The translations under genes and the position numbers were made by a program. A DNA stretch of 18,649 nucleotides from Candidatus Kapaibacterium sp. GTDB taxonomy: Bacteria > Bacteroidota > Ignavibacteria > Kapaibacteriales > UBA2268. The DNA lies in NCBI GenBank assembly GCA_028691175.1, contig JAQUZU010000002.1:1-18649 (forward strand), in the 5' to 3' direction. The notes beneath the pieces are model-generated. The model was given only the letters and a program-made list of their open reading frames with translations, had not been told where the DNA came from and searched no databases. This document shows, piece after piece, positions 1 through 7,914 of this stretch. Within the stretch, counting starts at the first letter, position 1. Every line of letters begins with the position of its first letter.

Positions 1-1152
1 GAATATTGCGCCGGCGATTCGCTTGAAATTAAGTGGGTAAATGTGATTAAAAGCCCCACTTCGATTGAAATTCTATATCAGGGATATATAGACGGCGTGC
101 CGATTGATACTCTGCTGCCGATTCATTCGGAATATGAAAATATCGTTGATACATCTTCATATATATATGTAGTCGGACCGGAAGTGCTCGGCACGACCGG
201 ACATTTTGTGGTTCGCTCTCCGGTGCATCCTGACCGCGAAATGGATACGACCGCGAATGTGAAATTTCTGGAACCGTGGGTTTCGATTGATGTTCCGACA
301 GACTTTGATTTTTATCCCGGCAAATTAATTACGATTTCCGGCTCTACGCTTTGCGTAGATTCGGTTATGCTGGAGTTCAGTTTTAACGATTCCGTTTGGG
401 TTTATAACGTATCCGAAGCCGTTCGCGATGATGGCACATTCCGCATCGGCGGAGTGGAATTACCGTGTCCGGACTTTTTTGAATGCGATACAATTGACGG
501 CGACCGTTTCCTCTATGCTCGCGGGATTGCATTTCGTGCCGGTTTGTCTGATACTTCCGTTACGGTGCCGCTGCCGATTCATCCGGCATATTTCGAGGCG
601 GAACTTGTTCCGTGCGAAACCGGCTGCCCGACTCGCGTATTTAATTGGAATATTGAAGATTTGCCGACTTCGTGCGATGTAGTAAACATTTATATTTCGG
701 CAGATCAGGGCAACAGCTTCTCGGAAATTGCAAGTCTGCCCGCTACGATTGAGACTTTCTCCTGGAATGTGCCGATTGATTTGCCCGACGAGATTATCGT
801 GCGCTTCTGCTGCGATAACGCTTGTCTGCGTACCGATACGATTTTGAAGGATTATCTGCCGACATATATCAATGTAATTGCACCGAATCCGTTTAATCCG
901 TATAATGAAAAACTTGAGGTTACATATACTGTCCCGATGGAGACAAATGTAAGTATTAAAATAATTGATGCAGCCGATCGCTTGGTTGCCGAACCGGTTC
1001 GCTCGGTGCATCGCACTGCGGGAGTTGCTTTCTGCGATACTTGGGACGGCATTCGCCACGACGGCACTGCCTGCGAAAACGGGCTGTATTACGTTGTTCT
1101 CGAATTGTCGAATGGCTATCGGCAGGTATATCCGTTATATATAAAGAAATAA
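1..1152 (+). CDS. Secreted Ig-like protein with T9SS-type C-terminal sorting domain (5' end missing)
   Basis: The frame is open from base 1, so the true start lies upstream; the GTG at 43 is only the first possible start codon inside the window and follows coding-looking sequence (EYCAGDSLEIKW). The product looks like beta-rich modules in tandem: segments ending in PIHSEY, SPVHPDRE and PLPIHPAY separate stretches with paired cysteines, which suggests Ig- or fibronectin-like repeats. The last ~95 residues resemble FlgD-Ig/T9SS type A sorting domains: a PNPFNP motif at 883-900, a strand-rich segment, WDG at 1042-1050, ENGLYYVVLE and a short basic end (YIKK). By family knowledge such tails direct export through the Por/type IX system to the cell surface. 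No catalytic domain is visible in the part present, so the role (adhesin, structural protein or a fragment of a large enzyme) is unknown. It ends 27 bases before the response regulator. Confidence 0.8.
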   Translation, partial: EYCAGDSLEIKWVNVIKSPTSIEILYQGYIDGVPIDTLLPIHSEYENIVDTSSYIYVVGPEVLGTTGHFVVRSPVHPDREMDTTANVKFLEPWVSIDVPTDFDFYPGKLITISGSTLCVDSVMLEFSFNDSVWVYNVSEAVRDDGTFRIGGVELPCPDFFECDTIDGDRFLYARGIAFRAGLSDTSVTVPLPIHPAYFEAELVPCETGCPTRVFNWNIEDLPTSCDVVNIYISADQGNSFSEIASLPATIETFSWNVPIDLPDEIIVRFCCDNACLRTDTILKDYLPTYINVIAPNPFNPYNEKLEVTYTVPMETNVSIKIIDAADRLVAEPVRSVHRTAGVAFCDTWDGIRHDGTACENGLYYVVLELSNGYRQVYPLYIKK

Positions 1153-1179
1153 AAGTAATCATAAATTGAAAGAAATACA

Positions 1180-1881
1180 ATGAGAATTTTAGTAATTGAG
1201 GACGAAAGAAAGGTTGCGAATTTTATCAAGCATGGTCTTGAAGAGGAACGTTATATTGTAGAAACCGTCGCCGACGGGATTACCGGATTGGAAATGGCAA
1301 TGAATAATCAGGTTGATGCAATTTTGCTCGATATAATGTTGCCCGGCAAAGACGGCTTTACTCTGTTGCGCGAAATGCGCGAAGCCGGCGTAAATACTCC
1401 GGTGATAATATTGTCTGCACGTGGAACTACGGAAGACCGCGTACGCGGGCTTGATCTCGGTGCAGATGACTACTTGCCGAAACCGTTCAGCTTTGAGGAA
1501 CTTGCCGCACGTCTGCGGGCAATCTTGCGCCGATCGATTCCGGAAAAATCAACTAAACTTCGCTGCGGAGATCTTTCGCTAGACACAGTTTCGCACATGG
1601 CTTATCGCGGAAACACGGAAATTGAACTGACTTCTAAGGAATATGCCTTGCTTGAATATTTGATTCGAAACAAAAACCGCATCCTTAGCCGTTCTACAAT
1701 TACGCAGCATGTTTGGAAGCATAATTTTGACCCGGACTCAAATATTATCGACGTTTACGTAAAACGCATTCGATCGAAAATCGAGAAAAAAGACGGAAAT
1801 TCAAAACAAATGTTACAGAGTATTCGTGGCGTAGGATATAGAATGCGCGAAGTACAATCAGAGGACGGGATAAATGGATGA
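1180..1881 (+). CDS. OmpR/PhoB-family response regulator (orphan)
   Basis: The 233-residue protein has the standard two-domain plan. The receiver domain (about 1-120) carries the acidic pair E7/D8, the phospho-acceptor D51 in LLDIMLPGKDG, S79 and the conserved K101 in LPKPF. The C-terminal winged-helix DNA-binding domain (about 128-225) ends with the typical VDVYVKRIRSKIE and IRGVGYRM segments. It should bind promoter DNA after phosphorylation by a histidine kinase. Sequence is closest in style to CusR/MprA-like regulators, but the target cannot be deduced. No kinase gene lies next to it: upstream is a secreted Ig-like protein and downstream, overlapping its last 8 bases, is a MazG-like gene. 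The cognate kinase must be elsewhere or before the window. The ATG is preceded by an A-rich leader without a clear Shine-Dalgarno sequence. Confidence 0.95.
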   Translation: MRILVIEDERKVANFIKHGLEEERYIVETVADGITGLEMAMNNQVDAILLDIMLPGKDGFTLLREMREAGVNTPVIILSARGTTEDRVRGLDLGADDYLPKPFSFEELAARLRAILRRSIPEKSTKLRCGDLSLDTVSHMAYRGNTEIELTSKEYALLEYLIRNKNRILSRSTITQHVWKHNFDPDSNIIDVYVKRIRSKIEKKDGNSKQMLQSIRGVGYRMREVQSEDGING

Positions 1882-2227
1882 CAGTTTTTCTTTGTATGAA
1901 TTGCTTACAAATGTGCGTAATAATCTAAAGAAAATTCAGGGCGGATTTGATTTGTATCAGAAAGAATGTTTCGAGCAAAGGACATCTCAATTCTTTTGCC
2001 TCGAGCTCAACGGCGAAGCCGGAGAATTAGCGAATATCGAAAAAAAAGAATGGAAGGGACGCAAAATCTCTCCGGAACGATTTGACGATGAAGCCGCTGA
2101 TGTTCTAATTGCAATATTGAATTATGCAAATGCACGAAAGATTGACCTTGCGGAAGCAGTAGCGTGCAAACTGACAAAAATTGAAAATAAACGTATTGAA
2201 ATGGCAGAGCGTGGCGAAAAATATTAG
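1874..2227 (+). CDS. MazG-like nucleotide pyrophosphohydrolase
   Basis: This 117-residue all-alpha protein has the MazG signature: E48-A-G-E51 (ExxE) in the first metal-binding helix and E73-A-A-D76 (ExxD) in the second, followed by a K102-I-E-N105 helix. Members hydrolyse (d)NTPs to the monophosphate and pyrophosphate and act in nucleotide-pool cleaning. At this length it is a single-domain MazG-like protein, not the two-domain MazG of E. coli. The start ATG lies inside the end of the response-regulator gene (8-base overlap, different frame), so the two are probably translationally coupled. Substrate is not predictable from sequence. Together with the RdgB domain at 6730 it gives the window two separate nucleotide pyrophosphohydrolases. 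Confidence 0.85.
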   Translation: MDDSFSLYELLTNVRNNLKKIQGGFDLYQKECFEQRTSQFFCLELNGEAGELANIEKKEWKGRKISPERFDDEAADVLIAILNYANARKIDLAEAVACKLTKIENKRIEMAERGEKY

Positions 2228-2254
2228 CCCGCCAAACATAATAATAGTGAAAAA

Positions 2255-3025
2255 ATGAGACTTAAAAACAAAAATGTAATGGTTACCGGCGCAACGTCCG
2301 GTATTGGCAGAGCGTGTGCGAAGGCATTTGCCGCCGAAGGTGCGAATTTGATAATCATGGCACGTCGCGAGGAAGTATTGAACGACCTTAAGTGCGAATT
2401 AGCCAAGGAATTCGGTACAAAATCTTATATAAAAAAATGCGACGTCCGCGATTTCGAGCAAGTAAAAAGTGCAATCGAAAGCATTCCGGCGGAATTTCAG
2501 CCGATTGGCATTCTGGTCAATAATGCCGGATTGGCTCGCGGTGTCGGCAAAATTTACGATGCAGAACTGAACGATTGGGAAGAAATGATCGACACAAACG
2601 TTAAGGGTTTGCTTTATGTTTCGCGTATTATTGTGCCGAAAATGGTTGAACGCAAGCAGGGACACGTGATAAATATCGGTTCAATTGCCGGCTGGGAACC
2701 GTATGGCGGTGGCTCGGTATATTGCGGTACGAAGCATGCTGTCCGCGCAATCTCGAAATCGATGGCAATCGACTTGAACGGCACCGGAGTGAAAGTAACC
2801 GAAATTGATCCGGGAATGGTCGAGACGAAGTTCTCCGAAGTTCGTTTCCATGGTGATTGTGAAAAAGCGAAAAATGTCTATACCGGCATTACTCCGCTCG
2901 TTGGCGAAGATATTGCCGAGCTGGCTGTATTTGCCGCTACGCGCAAATCGCACGTTATGATCCAGACAATGTTGGTAACGCCGACCGCTCAGGCAAGTGC
3001 AACTGTTTGTCACAGAGAAAAATAA
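2255..3025 (+). CDS. Short-chain dehydrogenase/reductase, YdfG-like
   Basis: This is a classical SDR of 256 residues with a Rossmann fold. Visible motifs are the dinucleotide-binding T11GATSGIG18, the structural NNAG at 89-92, N115, catalytic S143, and the Y156-CGT-K160 pair, then PG at 186-187. R37/R38 after the second strand (MARRE) favour NADP(H) over NAD(H). The C-terminus (MLVTPTAQASATVCHR) closely resembles the end of the YdfG group, which oxidises L-allo-threonine, serine and 3-hydroxy acids, so a 3-hydroxy acid or serine dehydrogenase role is likely but unproven. It starts 27 bases after the MazG-like gene and probably belongs to the same transcript, then converges on the minus-strand lipoprotein gene across the terminator at 3030-3062. 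Confidence 0.9.
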   Translation: MRLKNKNVMVTGATSGIGRACAKAFAAEGANLIIMARREEVLNDLKCELAKEFGTKSYIKKCDVRDFEQVKSAIESIPAEFQPIGILVNNAGLARGVGKIYDAELNDWEEMIDTNVKGLLYVSRIIVPKMVERKQGHVINIGSIAGWEPYGGGSVYCGTKHAVRAISKSMAIDLNGTGVKVTEIDPGMVETKFSEVRFHGDCEKAKNVYTGITPLVGEDIAELAVFAATRKSHVMIQTMLVTPTAQASATVCHREK

Positions 3026-3029
3026 TCGA

Positions 3030-3062
3030 CAAAAAACCCCGAAAGAGGTGAACTTTCGGGGT
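3030..3062 (-). terminator. Rho-independent terminator of the minus-strand lipoprotein operon
   Basis: A perfect 10-base-pair stem (ACCCCGAAAG at 3036-3045, CTTTCGGGGT at 3053-3062) encloses a 7-base loop. Read on the minus strand it is followed by TTTTTTG (complement of 3030-3036), the classical U-tract, so it ends transcription from the lipoprotein gene. On the plus strand the stem is followed by only a short mixed A/T run, so it may also stop the dehydrogenase transcript, less efficiently. Confidence 0.85.
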
Positions 3063-3102
3063 AAATTCTTGCATTGAAAAATGCGAGGTTGAATGAGAAA
3101 TT

Positions 3103-3582
3103 TTATTTGCTTTCCCAGCGGAATTGCTCCTGCAATATCTGCGTGAAAAACTTGTCTAAAAATTCTACTTTTTCCGGCAATTTGAATCTGTATTTGATTA
3201 CTTTCGTCTTGCCGTCGTATTTGATTGTCATGTCGCAATATGGCATATCCGTGATATGTTGATCGAATTGCAGAGTGTCTTGCTCTTGCAGTTCCGGTGC
3301 GTTTTTAAGCACATCAATAAGCGAATCGATTTCGTCGTCGGTCGCTTCTGTCGTGTACCTGCCGATTAGCGGTGTATTTTCCGCCGCGTTCAATTCGATT
3401 ATTCTGTTGTCTAAATTTACCGAATATACCGGACATTTTCCATAGCATGGAGACTTGCTCAGTGCTATGGAAAGTTCGTTACGTTTTTGATTGTCCGTAT
3501 CCGCAGAGGTTTGCTCTTTCGGCGTGCTTGAGCATGCGACTAATGAGCATGCAAGGGCGAGATTTATGAACAATTTTAACAT
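3103..3582 (-). CDS. DUF6438-type lipoprotein
   Basis: The 159-residue product begins with a hydrophobic signal peptide and a lipobox (L14-V-A-C17), so it should be cleaved by signal peptidase II and lipidated at C17. The mature part opens with a polar linker, then ALSKSPCYGKCPVY, with paired C46 and C50. This CxGxCPxY signature is typical of the DUF6438 family, whose function is unknown. No enzyme motif is visible. The start codon lies one base after the stop of the upstream metalloprotease gene, so the two almost certainly share an mRNA, which ends at the terminator just downstream. Being anchored next to a secreted protease it could serve as a surface partner or inhibitor, but that is speculation. 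Confidence 0.85.
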   Translation of the reverse strand: MLKLFINLALACSLVACSSTPKEQTSADTDNQKRNELSIALSKSPCYGKCPVYSVNLDNRIIELNAAENTPLIGRYTTEATDDEIDSLIDVLKNAPELQEQDTLQFDQHITDMPYCDMTIKYDGKTKVIKYRFKLPEKVEFLDKFFTQILQEQFRWESK

Positions 3583-3583
3583 A

Positions 3584-5458
3584 TTATTTTACGATAAAGT
3601 TGATTTTTTCAGATTTAACGCCGTTATTAACTTCGATGAGATATGCTCCTGCGTTTAAGCCGTTAAGGTCGAGATTTTGAGCATTTTCGCCGATTTGTGC
3701 GAAGAAAGAGTCGCTCATGATTTTTTGTCCCTGCATGTTATATACTGTATAATTCAGCATAGCCGGTTTTGCAACGAGGAGGTTCAAAGTAGAATTTTCG
3801 TTTGCAGGCATCGGAGTAATGTTGCGGATAGAAAAATCTTGTGTTGTGTATTCGTCTTCGACCGAGCTGGAATTTTCGTCCGGCTGATAATTCAATGTGT
3901 AATATGCAGTATTCGTTGAATATAAATAATCAGTGTTGCTTACAGTGTAACGGACACCATTGTTATAAACGATGATATACATATTAGTGAGTTCCGGATC
4001 GTAGTCGAAGTGCATTTCTACAGGAGTGGTTCCGAAAGCGTCTACAGATGTAAATTTGAATTTATTCGCATTCGACGGAGTATTTCTGTAATTCGCATAC
4101 TGCAAAACAATAACGCTAAGAGAATCTCTGACTTTCAAAGGAGTAATGGTCAGAGTAGCACCGCGGTCGGTGTTTAATCTGTAATAATGTGCGGCAAGAC
4201 GGTTAAGACGCTGTTTGATATTCGGGAAATTAGCACTCTCGAATGTGCGTGGAGTGTTGCCTTGGGTAGTATATTGCAGTTCGCTTGTAGAAGCAGGGAA
4301 TGTAAAAGAATATTCGCGGTTATTGTTGTGTTCTCTGATTTGATCTCCATTAACAAAATAATATGGCTTTTGTTCCGGATCGTTCGGGAACATCGGAAGC
4401 GACATATACATATTTTTTGCAGTTTCGCTGAATGAAGTGCCGTATTTTTTGAGAGTTGTGTTATATGCTTTTATTTCTGTCTCTTCATAGAGTGCGTCGT
4501 AAAGTTCTTTTAAAATTTCATTTCCGTACATGCTTGTAAGGTAATTGAAATAAACCCATGTGCCATACGGGAATACATAATTTGTACCCTGATTGTCTCC
4601 CGGATTATACTCTGCTCTCGGGTTGAAGTTTAAGCCGAGAGAAGCATTTGAAGTAAAACCTGAGATATAGTTGCAAGGATCGGTGTCGGTCGGATAAACA
4701 AATTGTTCAGCCCATACTGCACCACCCTCAAGGGTGAACATATTCATGTTTGCGTATGAAATCATCATCTGGCATGCGTGGAAAAACTCGTGAGCGATAG
4801 TAATCTGTGCCGCACTGGAGTCTGTATATCCTGCAGGTTTATTATAAGCAAATGGCGAGTAATCTTCGCGAACAACGATATATGACGGAACGATCATCTG
4901 ACCTTCGTATGTAACATTTGGGCTTGTATAGCCGAGAACAGACGATTGGCAATATGAATCTGCGATATATACGTCATAAAGGTCTTTGTTTGTAGATCTT
5001 GAATATGGCATCAACATGCCGAATTCGACATATTTCTCTCTTGCGTTGTCGAACCATCTTGCATAATCTTCGACTACGTCCGGAACTTCATTGCCGTTTT
5101 CGTCCGTTTCATCGACGGCATCAGTGCCGTCCCATTTGAACCATACTCTGAAAGCACCGCTTTCTGATTTGTAATAATCTTGAAATCCTTCAGGGGCTGC
5201 CTGAATACTCGAAAGAAATTGAGCATCGTTTTCGGAAAGGATATCTTTATATTTGCCGGCTTCCCAGAGTAAGTGGGTATACTCACGTCCGTTTGGATCA
5301 AATTTATCGTTGCCGTTTCTGATTTCTTTAATTTGCTCCATAATTGCTGTAGCGTGTGCCTTATCGGCATTTACTTGCAATTGAGCCTCTTTTGCATGCA
5401 TGGAAACAGAAAAAAGCAACGGTAACGCGAAAAATCCTAATTTAGTTAATAATTTCAT
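3584..5458 (-). CDS. Secreted zinc metalloprotease with T9SS sorting domain
   Basis: The 624-residue protein has an N-terminal signal peptide (about 1-22, ending SMHA). Residues ~97-260 form a putative gluzincin-like catalytic domain with H223-E-F-F-H227 and a downstream EGGAVWAE (244-251) that can supply the third zinc ligand. The preceding FRVWFKWDGTDAV and ENGNEVPDVVEDYA segments resemble the MXAN_6640-type putative metalloproteases. The last ~75 residues (NITPMPANENSTLNL, then VYNMQGQKIM, LNGLNAGAYLIEV and a basic end) form a T9SS type A sorting domain, so the enzyme is probably exported through the outer membrane and attached to the surface or released. A GGAG ribosome-binding sequence sits 8 bases before the ATG, which supports this start. 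It is the first gene of a two-gene operon with the lipoprotein. Substrate is unknown. Confidence 0.87.
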   Translation of the reverse strand: MKLLTKLGFFALPLLFSVSMHAKEAQLQVNADKAHATAIMEQIKEIRNGNDKFDPNGREYTHLLWEAGKYKDILSENDAQFLSSIQAAPEGFQDYYKSESGAFRVWFKWDGTDAVDETDENGNEVPDVVEDYARWFDNAREKYVEFGMLMPYSRSTNKDLYDVYIADSYCQSSVLGYTSPNVTYEGQMIVPSYIVVREDYSPFAYNKPAGYTDSSAAQITIAHEFFHACQMMISYANMNMFTLEGGAVWAEQFVYPTDTDPCNYISGFTSNASLGLNFNPRAEYNPGDNQGTNYVFPYGTWVYFNYLTSMYGNEILKELYDALYEETEIKAYNTTLKKYGTSFSETAKNMYMSLPMFPNDPEQKPYYFVNGDQIREHNNNREYSFTFPASTSELQYTTQGNTPRTFESANFPNIKQRLNRLAAHYYRLNTDRGATLTITPLKVRDSLSVIVLQYANYRNTPSNANKFKFTSVDAFGTTPVEMHFDYDPELTNMYIIVYNNGVRYTVSNTDYLYSTNTAYYTLNYQPDENSSSVEDEYTTQDFSIRNITPMPANENSTLNLLVAKPAMLNYTVYNMQGQKIMSDSFFAQIGENAQNLDLNGLNAGAYLIEVNNGVKSEKINFIVK

Positions 5459-5541
5459 TGATGTTACTCCGTCTTTATTAAAAATAGTTATACATGTTTT
5501 TCGTCTTTGATATTTGTTGTAGCACTATATAGACACATAAA

Positions 5542-5559
5542 GTGTAAATAAAGTTACAC
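5542..5559. promoter_or_regulatory. Inverted repeat, candidate operator
   Basis: GTGTAA and TTACAC are perfect 6-base arms separated by 6 bases, in the 140-base divergent region between the metalloprotease (-) and meaB (+). The size and 6-base spacing are those of a dimeric helix-turn-helix binding site. It touches the candidate minus-strand promoter element at 5559-5566 and covers the probable start of that transcript, a position suited to repression. No direct evidence of binding. Confidence 0.35.
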
Positions 5560-5566
5560 AAAAATA
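5559..5566 (-). promoter_or_regulatory. Candidate Bacteroidota -7 element for the metalloprotease operon
   Basis: On the minus strand the sequence reads TATTTTTG, an exact match to the Bacteroidota TAnnTTTG element, about 100 bases upstream of the metalloprotease start. A clear TTTG -33 element at the right distance is missing, so the assignment is tentative. Confidence 0.35.
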
Positions 5567-5598
5567 CGAAATTCATTTATAAAATACAGTATAAATAT

Positions 5599-6723
5599 AT
5601 GAAAGAAATAAAAAGACCTGAGTGGACACCGGATAATCCCGGAGCAGGATTTACTACCAATGTAATGGACGGAATTGAGGCTTCGCATGACGGAATGACG
5701 CATACAAGCCTTAAGCAGCATGCAGCGACATCTGTAAAGCGTGCGAAACTTACTACCGAAGAGCATGTCGCCGGCGTGTTGGCGAAAGATTTGAATATCA
5801 TTTCGCGGACGATTACGCTTGTAGAGAGCAATTCGAAAACATATATCGAAGCCGCACAGCAGGTATTGAAAAAATTGTTGCCATATACCGGAAAAGCAGT
5901 CCGCATAGGCATTACCGGACTTCCCGGTGCCGGCAAGAGTACTTTTATCGAGGCATTTGGCAGTTATTTATGCAATCTTGGCTTAAAGGTTGCGGTGCTC
6001 GCAATTGATCCGAGTTCGCAGCTCACGAAAGGTTCGATTCTTGGCGATAAAACACGTATGGAAATGCTTTCGCGCAATAAAAATGCGTTTATCAGACCGT
6101 CCCCGTCCGGAGGAACCCTCGGCGGAGTTGCCCGCAAAACACGCGAAACAATGCTTGTATGCGAAGCTGCCGGCTACGATGTAGTTTTGGTGGAAACTGT
6201 CGGTATAGGGCAGAGCGAGACGACAGTACGCGAAATGGTCGATTTCTTCCTGCTCGTGCTTTTGCCGGGCGCAGGCGACGAACTTCAGGGAATCAAAAAG
6301 GGAAGCGTCGAAATTGCCGACGCATTGATAGTCAACAAAGCCGACGGCGACAATGTTCAAAAAGCCGAATTAACTGCGTCGCAATATCGCATGGCTGTGC
6401 ATTATATTCAGCCGTCAACCGAAGGTTGGGAAACAAAAGTCGGCACGGTTTCTGCTATTAAAGGAAACGGGATTCCCGAAACATGGCAAATGATAAACGA
6501 TTATATGAATTTTATAAAATCGAACGGATTTTATAAGCAAAGACGCGACAGACAAACTTTAAATTGGGTTTATTCGATGGTCGAAGAGCAACTGTTGCTC
6601 CACTTCTACGAAGACCCGGCAATCAAAGAAATGATTACAAAACTCGAACCGGAACTCATAAAAGGAGAAGTTACTCCGACGAGTGCCGTTACAACATTAC
6701 TCGACAATTATTTTGAGGAATAA
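5599..6723 (+). CDS. meaB: Methylmalonyl-CoA mutase-associated GTPase MeaB
   Basis: The 374-residue protein is a G3E-family P-loop GTPase of the MeaB/ArgK type, a chaperone that loads and protects adenosylcobalamin in methylmalonyl-CoA mutase. Visible motifs are the Walker A G107LPGAGKST115, the switch region with AIDPSS at 135-140, the ETVGIGQSE segment at 199-207, and the base-specificity NKAD at 246-249. The PSPSGGTLGGVARKT stretch is typical of this family. It is about 50 residues longer than many MeaB proteins because of an N-terminal extension (residues 1-45) with no recognised domain. The mutase subunits are not in this window. It is the first gene of an operon with the RdgB-PurN fusion (6-base gap). 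Its presence implies B12-dependent propionate or methylmalonyl-CoA metabolism. Confidence 0.95.
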   Translation: MKEIKRPEWTPDNPGAGFTTNVMDGIEASHDGMTHTSLKQHAATSVKRAKLTTEEHVAGVLAKDLNIISRTITLVESNSKTYIEAAQQVLKKLLPYTGKAVRIGITGLPGAGKSTFIEAFGSYLCNLGLKVAVLAIDPSSQLTKGSILGDKTRMEMLSRNKNAFIRPSPSGGTLGGVARKTRETMLVCEAAGYDVVLVETVGIGQSETTVREMVDFFLLVLLPGAGDELQGIKKGSVEIADALIVNKADGDNVQKAELTASQYRMAVHYIQPSTEGWETKVGTVSAIKGNGIPETWQMINDYMNFIKSNGFYKQRRDRQTLNWVYSMVEEQLLLHFYEDPAIKEMITKLEPELIKGEVTPTSAVTTLLDNYFEE

Positions 6724-6729
6724 ATATAA

Positions 6730-7914
6730 ATGAAATTACTGCTTGCTACAAATAACGGACATAAAATTGAAGAATTTCAGAGGATTTTGGCGGATTTTCC
6801 GATAGAAATCGAATTTTTGACGCCGCGTGATCTCGGCATAAGTATTGACCCGGAAGAAACCGGCACTACGCTCTATGCAAATGCGGAAATCAAAGCGATT
6901 GAATTTTTCCGCGCAAGCGGGGTTCCGACCGTCGCAGACGATACCGGACTCGAGGTTGAAGCCCTCGGAAATGCTCCCGGAGTTTTTTCCGCAAGATATG
7001 CCGGCGAACATTGCTCGCCACGTGCAAACCGAAAAAAACTTCTCGCTGAAATGGACAATTCAGATGACCGCCGGGCACGTTTCAAGACTGTAATTTGCTA
7101 CTTTGACGGCGACCGTTCGTATTTTGTAAGCGGGAAATGCGAGGGTGAGATTATTCGCGAGGAACATGGAACGCTCGGTTTCGGGTATGATTCGATTTTC
7201 CGCCCGGAAAATAATGAAAAGACCTTTGCCGAACTCCTCTCGGAAGAAAAAAATGCAATCTCTCACCGCGGAAATGCGGTGCGAAACTTCGGACATCTAC
7301 TTCTTGCGATGCAAAAACCGATTATGAAAATCGGATTTCTTGCGTCCGGGACGGGCAGCAACGTCGAGGCGATTATCGAAGCAATAAGTAATGGCAGGCT
7401 TTATGCGAAACCGATGATGATTATTTCGAATAACTCGGACGCGAAAGTTCGCGAAAAAGCCGAGAAATACGGCATTCCGTTTAAGCATATTTCGTCGAAA
7501 ATGTTTGCTTCCGATGACGAACGCGACCAAGCAATTGCTGATGAATTTGCGAACTGCGGAGTGAATATGGTCTGCTTGGCCGGATATATGAAGCAGGTCG
7601 GCGAGCCGATTCTGAAGCGCTTCGGCAATAATGTTTTGAATATTCATCCGGCACTGTTGCCGAAATTTGGTGGTGCGGGAATGTACGGAATTAATGTACA
7701 TAAAGCCGTAATTGAAGCCGGCGAGACCGAATCCGGAGTAACGATTCATCTGGCAAATTCGAAATATGACAGCGGCAAAATTCTTGCTCAGAAGAAAGTC
7801 CAAGTGTTGCCGGGCGATTTGCCGGAGACTTTGCAGAAGCGGGTTCTTTGCATTGAGCATACACTTTATGCCGAAACTTTGCAAAAAATCGTTTTGGGCG
7901 ACATTACTTTATGA
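6730..7914 (+). CDS. RdgB-PurN fusion: XTP/dITP diphosphatase + GAR formyltransferase
   Basis: One uninterrupted 394-codon frame encodes two complete enzymes. Residues 1-194 are RdgB/Ham1 (hydrolysis of ITP, dITP and XTP): TNNGHKIEE at 7-15, ADDTGLEVEAL at 69-79, APGVFSARY at 82-90, FGYD at 151-154 and SHRGNA at 178-183. Residues 199-394 are PurN, the formyl-THF-dependent phosphoribosylglycinamide formyltransferase of purine synthesis: GTGSN at 207-211 (phosphate loop), N304-I-H306, GGAGMYG at 314-320 and D347, matching the Asn-His-Asp catalytic set. The linker is only a few residues (AMQKPI). M199 (7324) is where a stand-alone PurN would begin, but no Shine-Dalgarno sequence precedes it; an internal start cannot be excluded. 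The gene starts 6 bases after meaB, and its stop overlaps the next gene in ATGA. Both halves look catalytically intact. Confidence 0.93.
   Translation: MKLLLATNNGHKIEEFQRILADFPIEIEFLTPRDLGISIDPEETGTTLYANAEIKAIEFFRASGVPTVADDTGLEVEALGNAPGVFSARYAGEHCSPRANRKKLLAEMDNSDDRRARFKTVICYFDGDRSYFVSGKCEGEIIREEHGTLGFGYDSIFRPENNEKTFAELLSEEKNAISHRGNAVRNFGHLLLAMQKPIMKIGFLASGTGSNVEAIIEAISNGRLYAKPMMIISNNSDAKVREKAEKYGIPFKHISSKMFASDDERDQAIADEFANCGVNMVCLAGYMKQVGEPILKRFGNNVLNIHPALLPKFGGAGMYGINVHKAVIEAGETESGVTIHLANSKYDSGKILAQKKVQVLPGDLPETLQKRVLCIEHTLYAETLQKIVLGDITL

Noticed and set aside
460..1059. 199-codon minus-strand open frame opposite the Ig-like protein
   Set aside because: It lies fully antisense to a frame with clear sorting-domain homology and its translation shows no recognisable pattern; long antisense frames are common here because of codon bias.
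2681..3238. 185-codon minus-strand frame spanning the dehydrogenase end and the terminator
   Set aside because: It runs through the strong terminator and overlaps two genes with clear domain evidence in other frames.
7297..7884. 195-codon minus-strand frame opposite the PurN domain
   Set aside because: Antisense to conserved PurN motifs and without any recognisable domain.
7324..7914. Separate purN gene starting at the internal ATG
   Set aside because: No ribosome-binding sequence precedes it and the upstream frame is continuous, so one fused gene is the simpler reading; an internal start remains possible.
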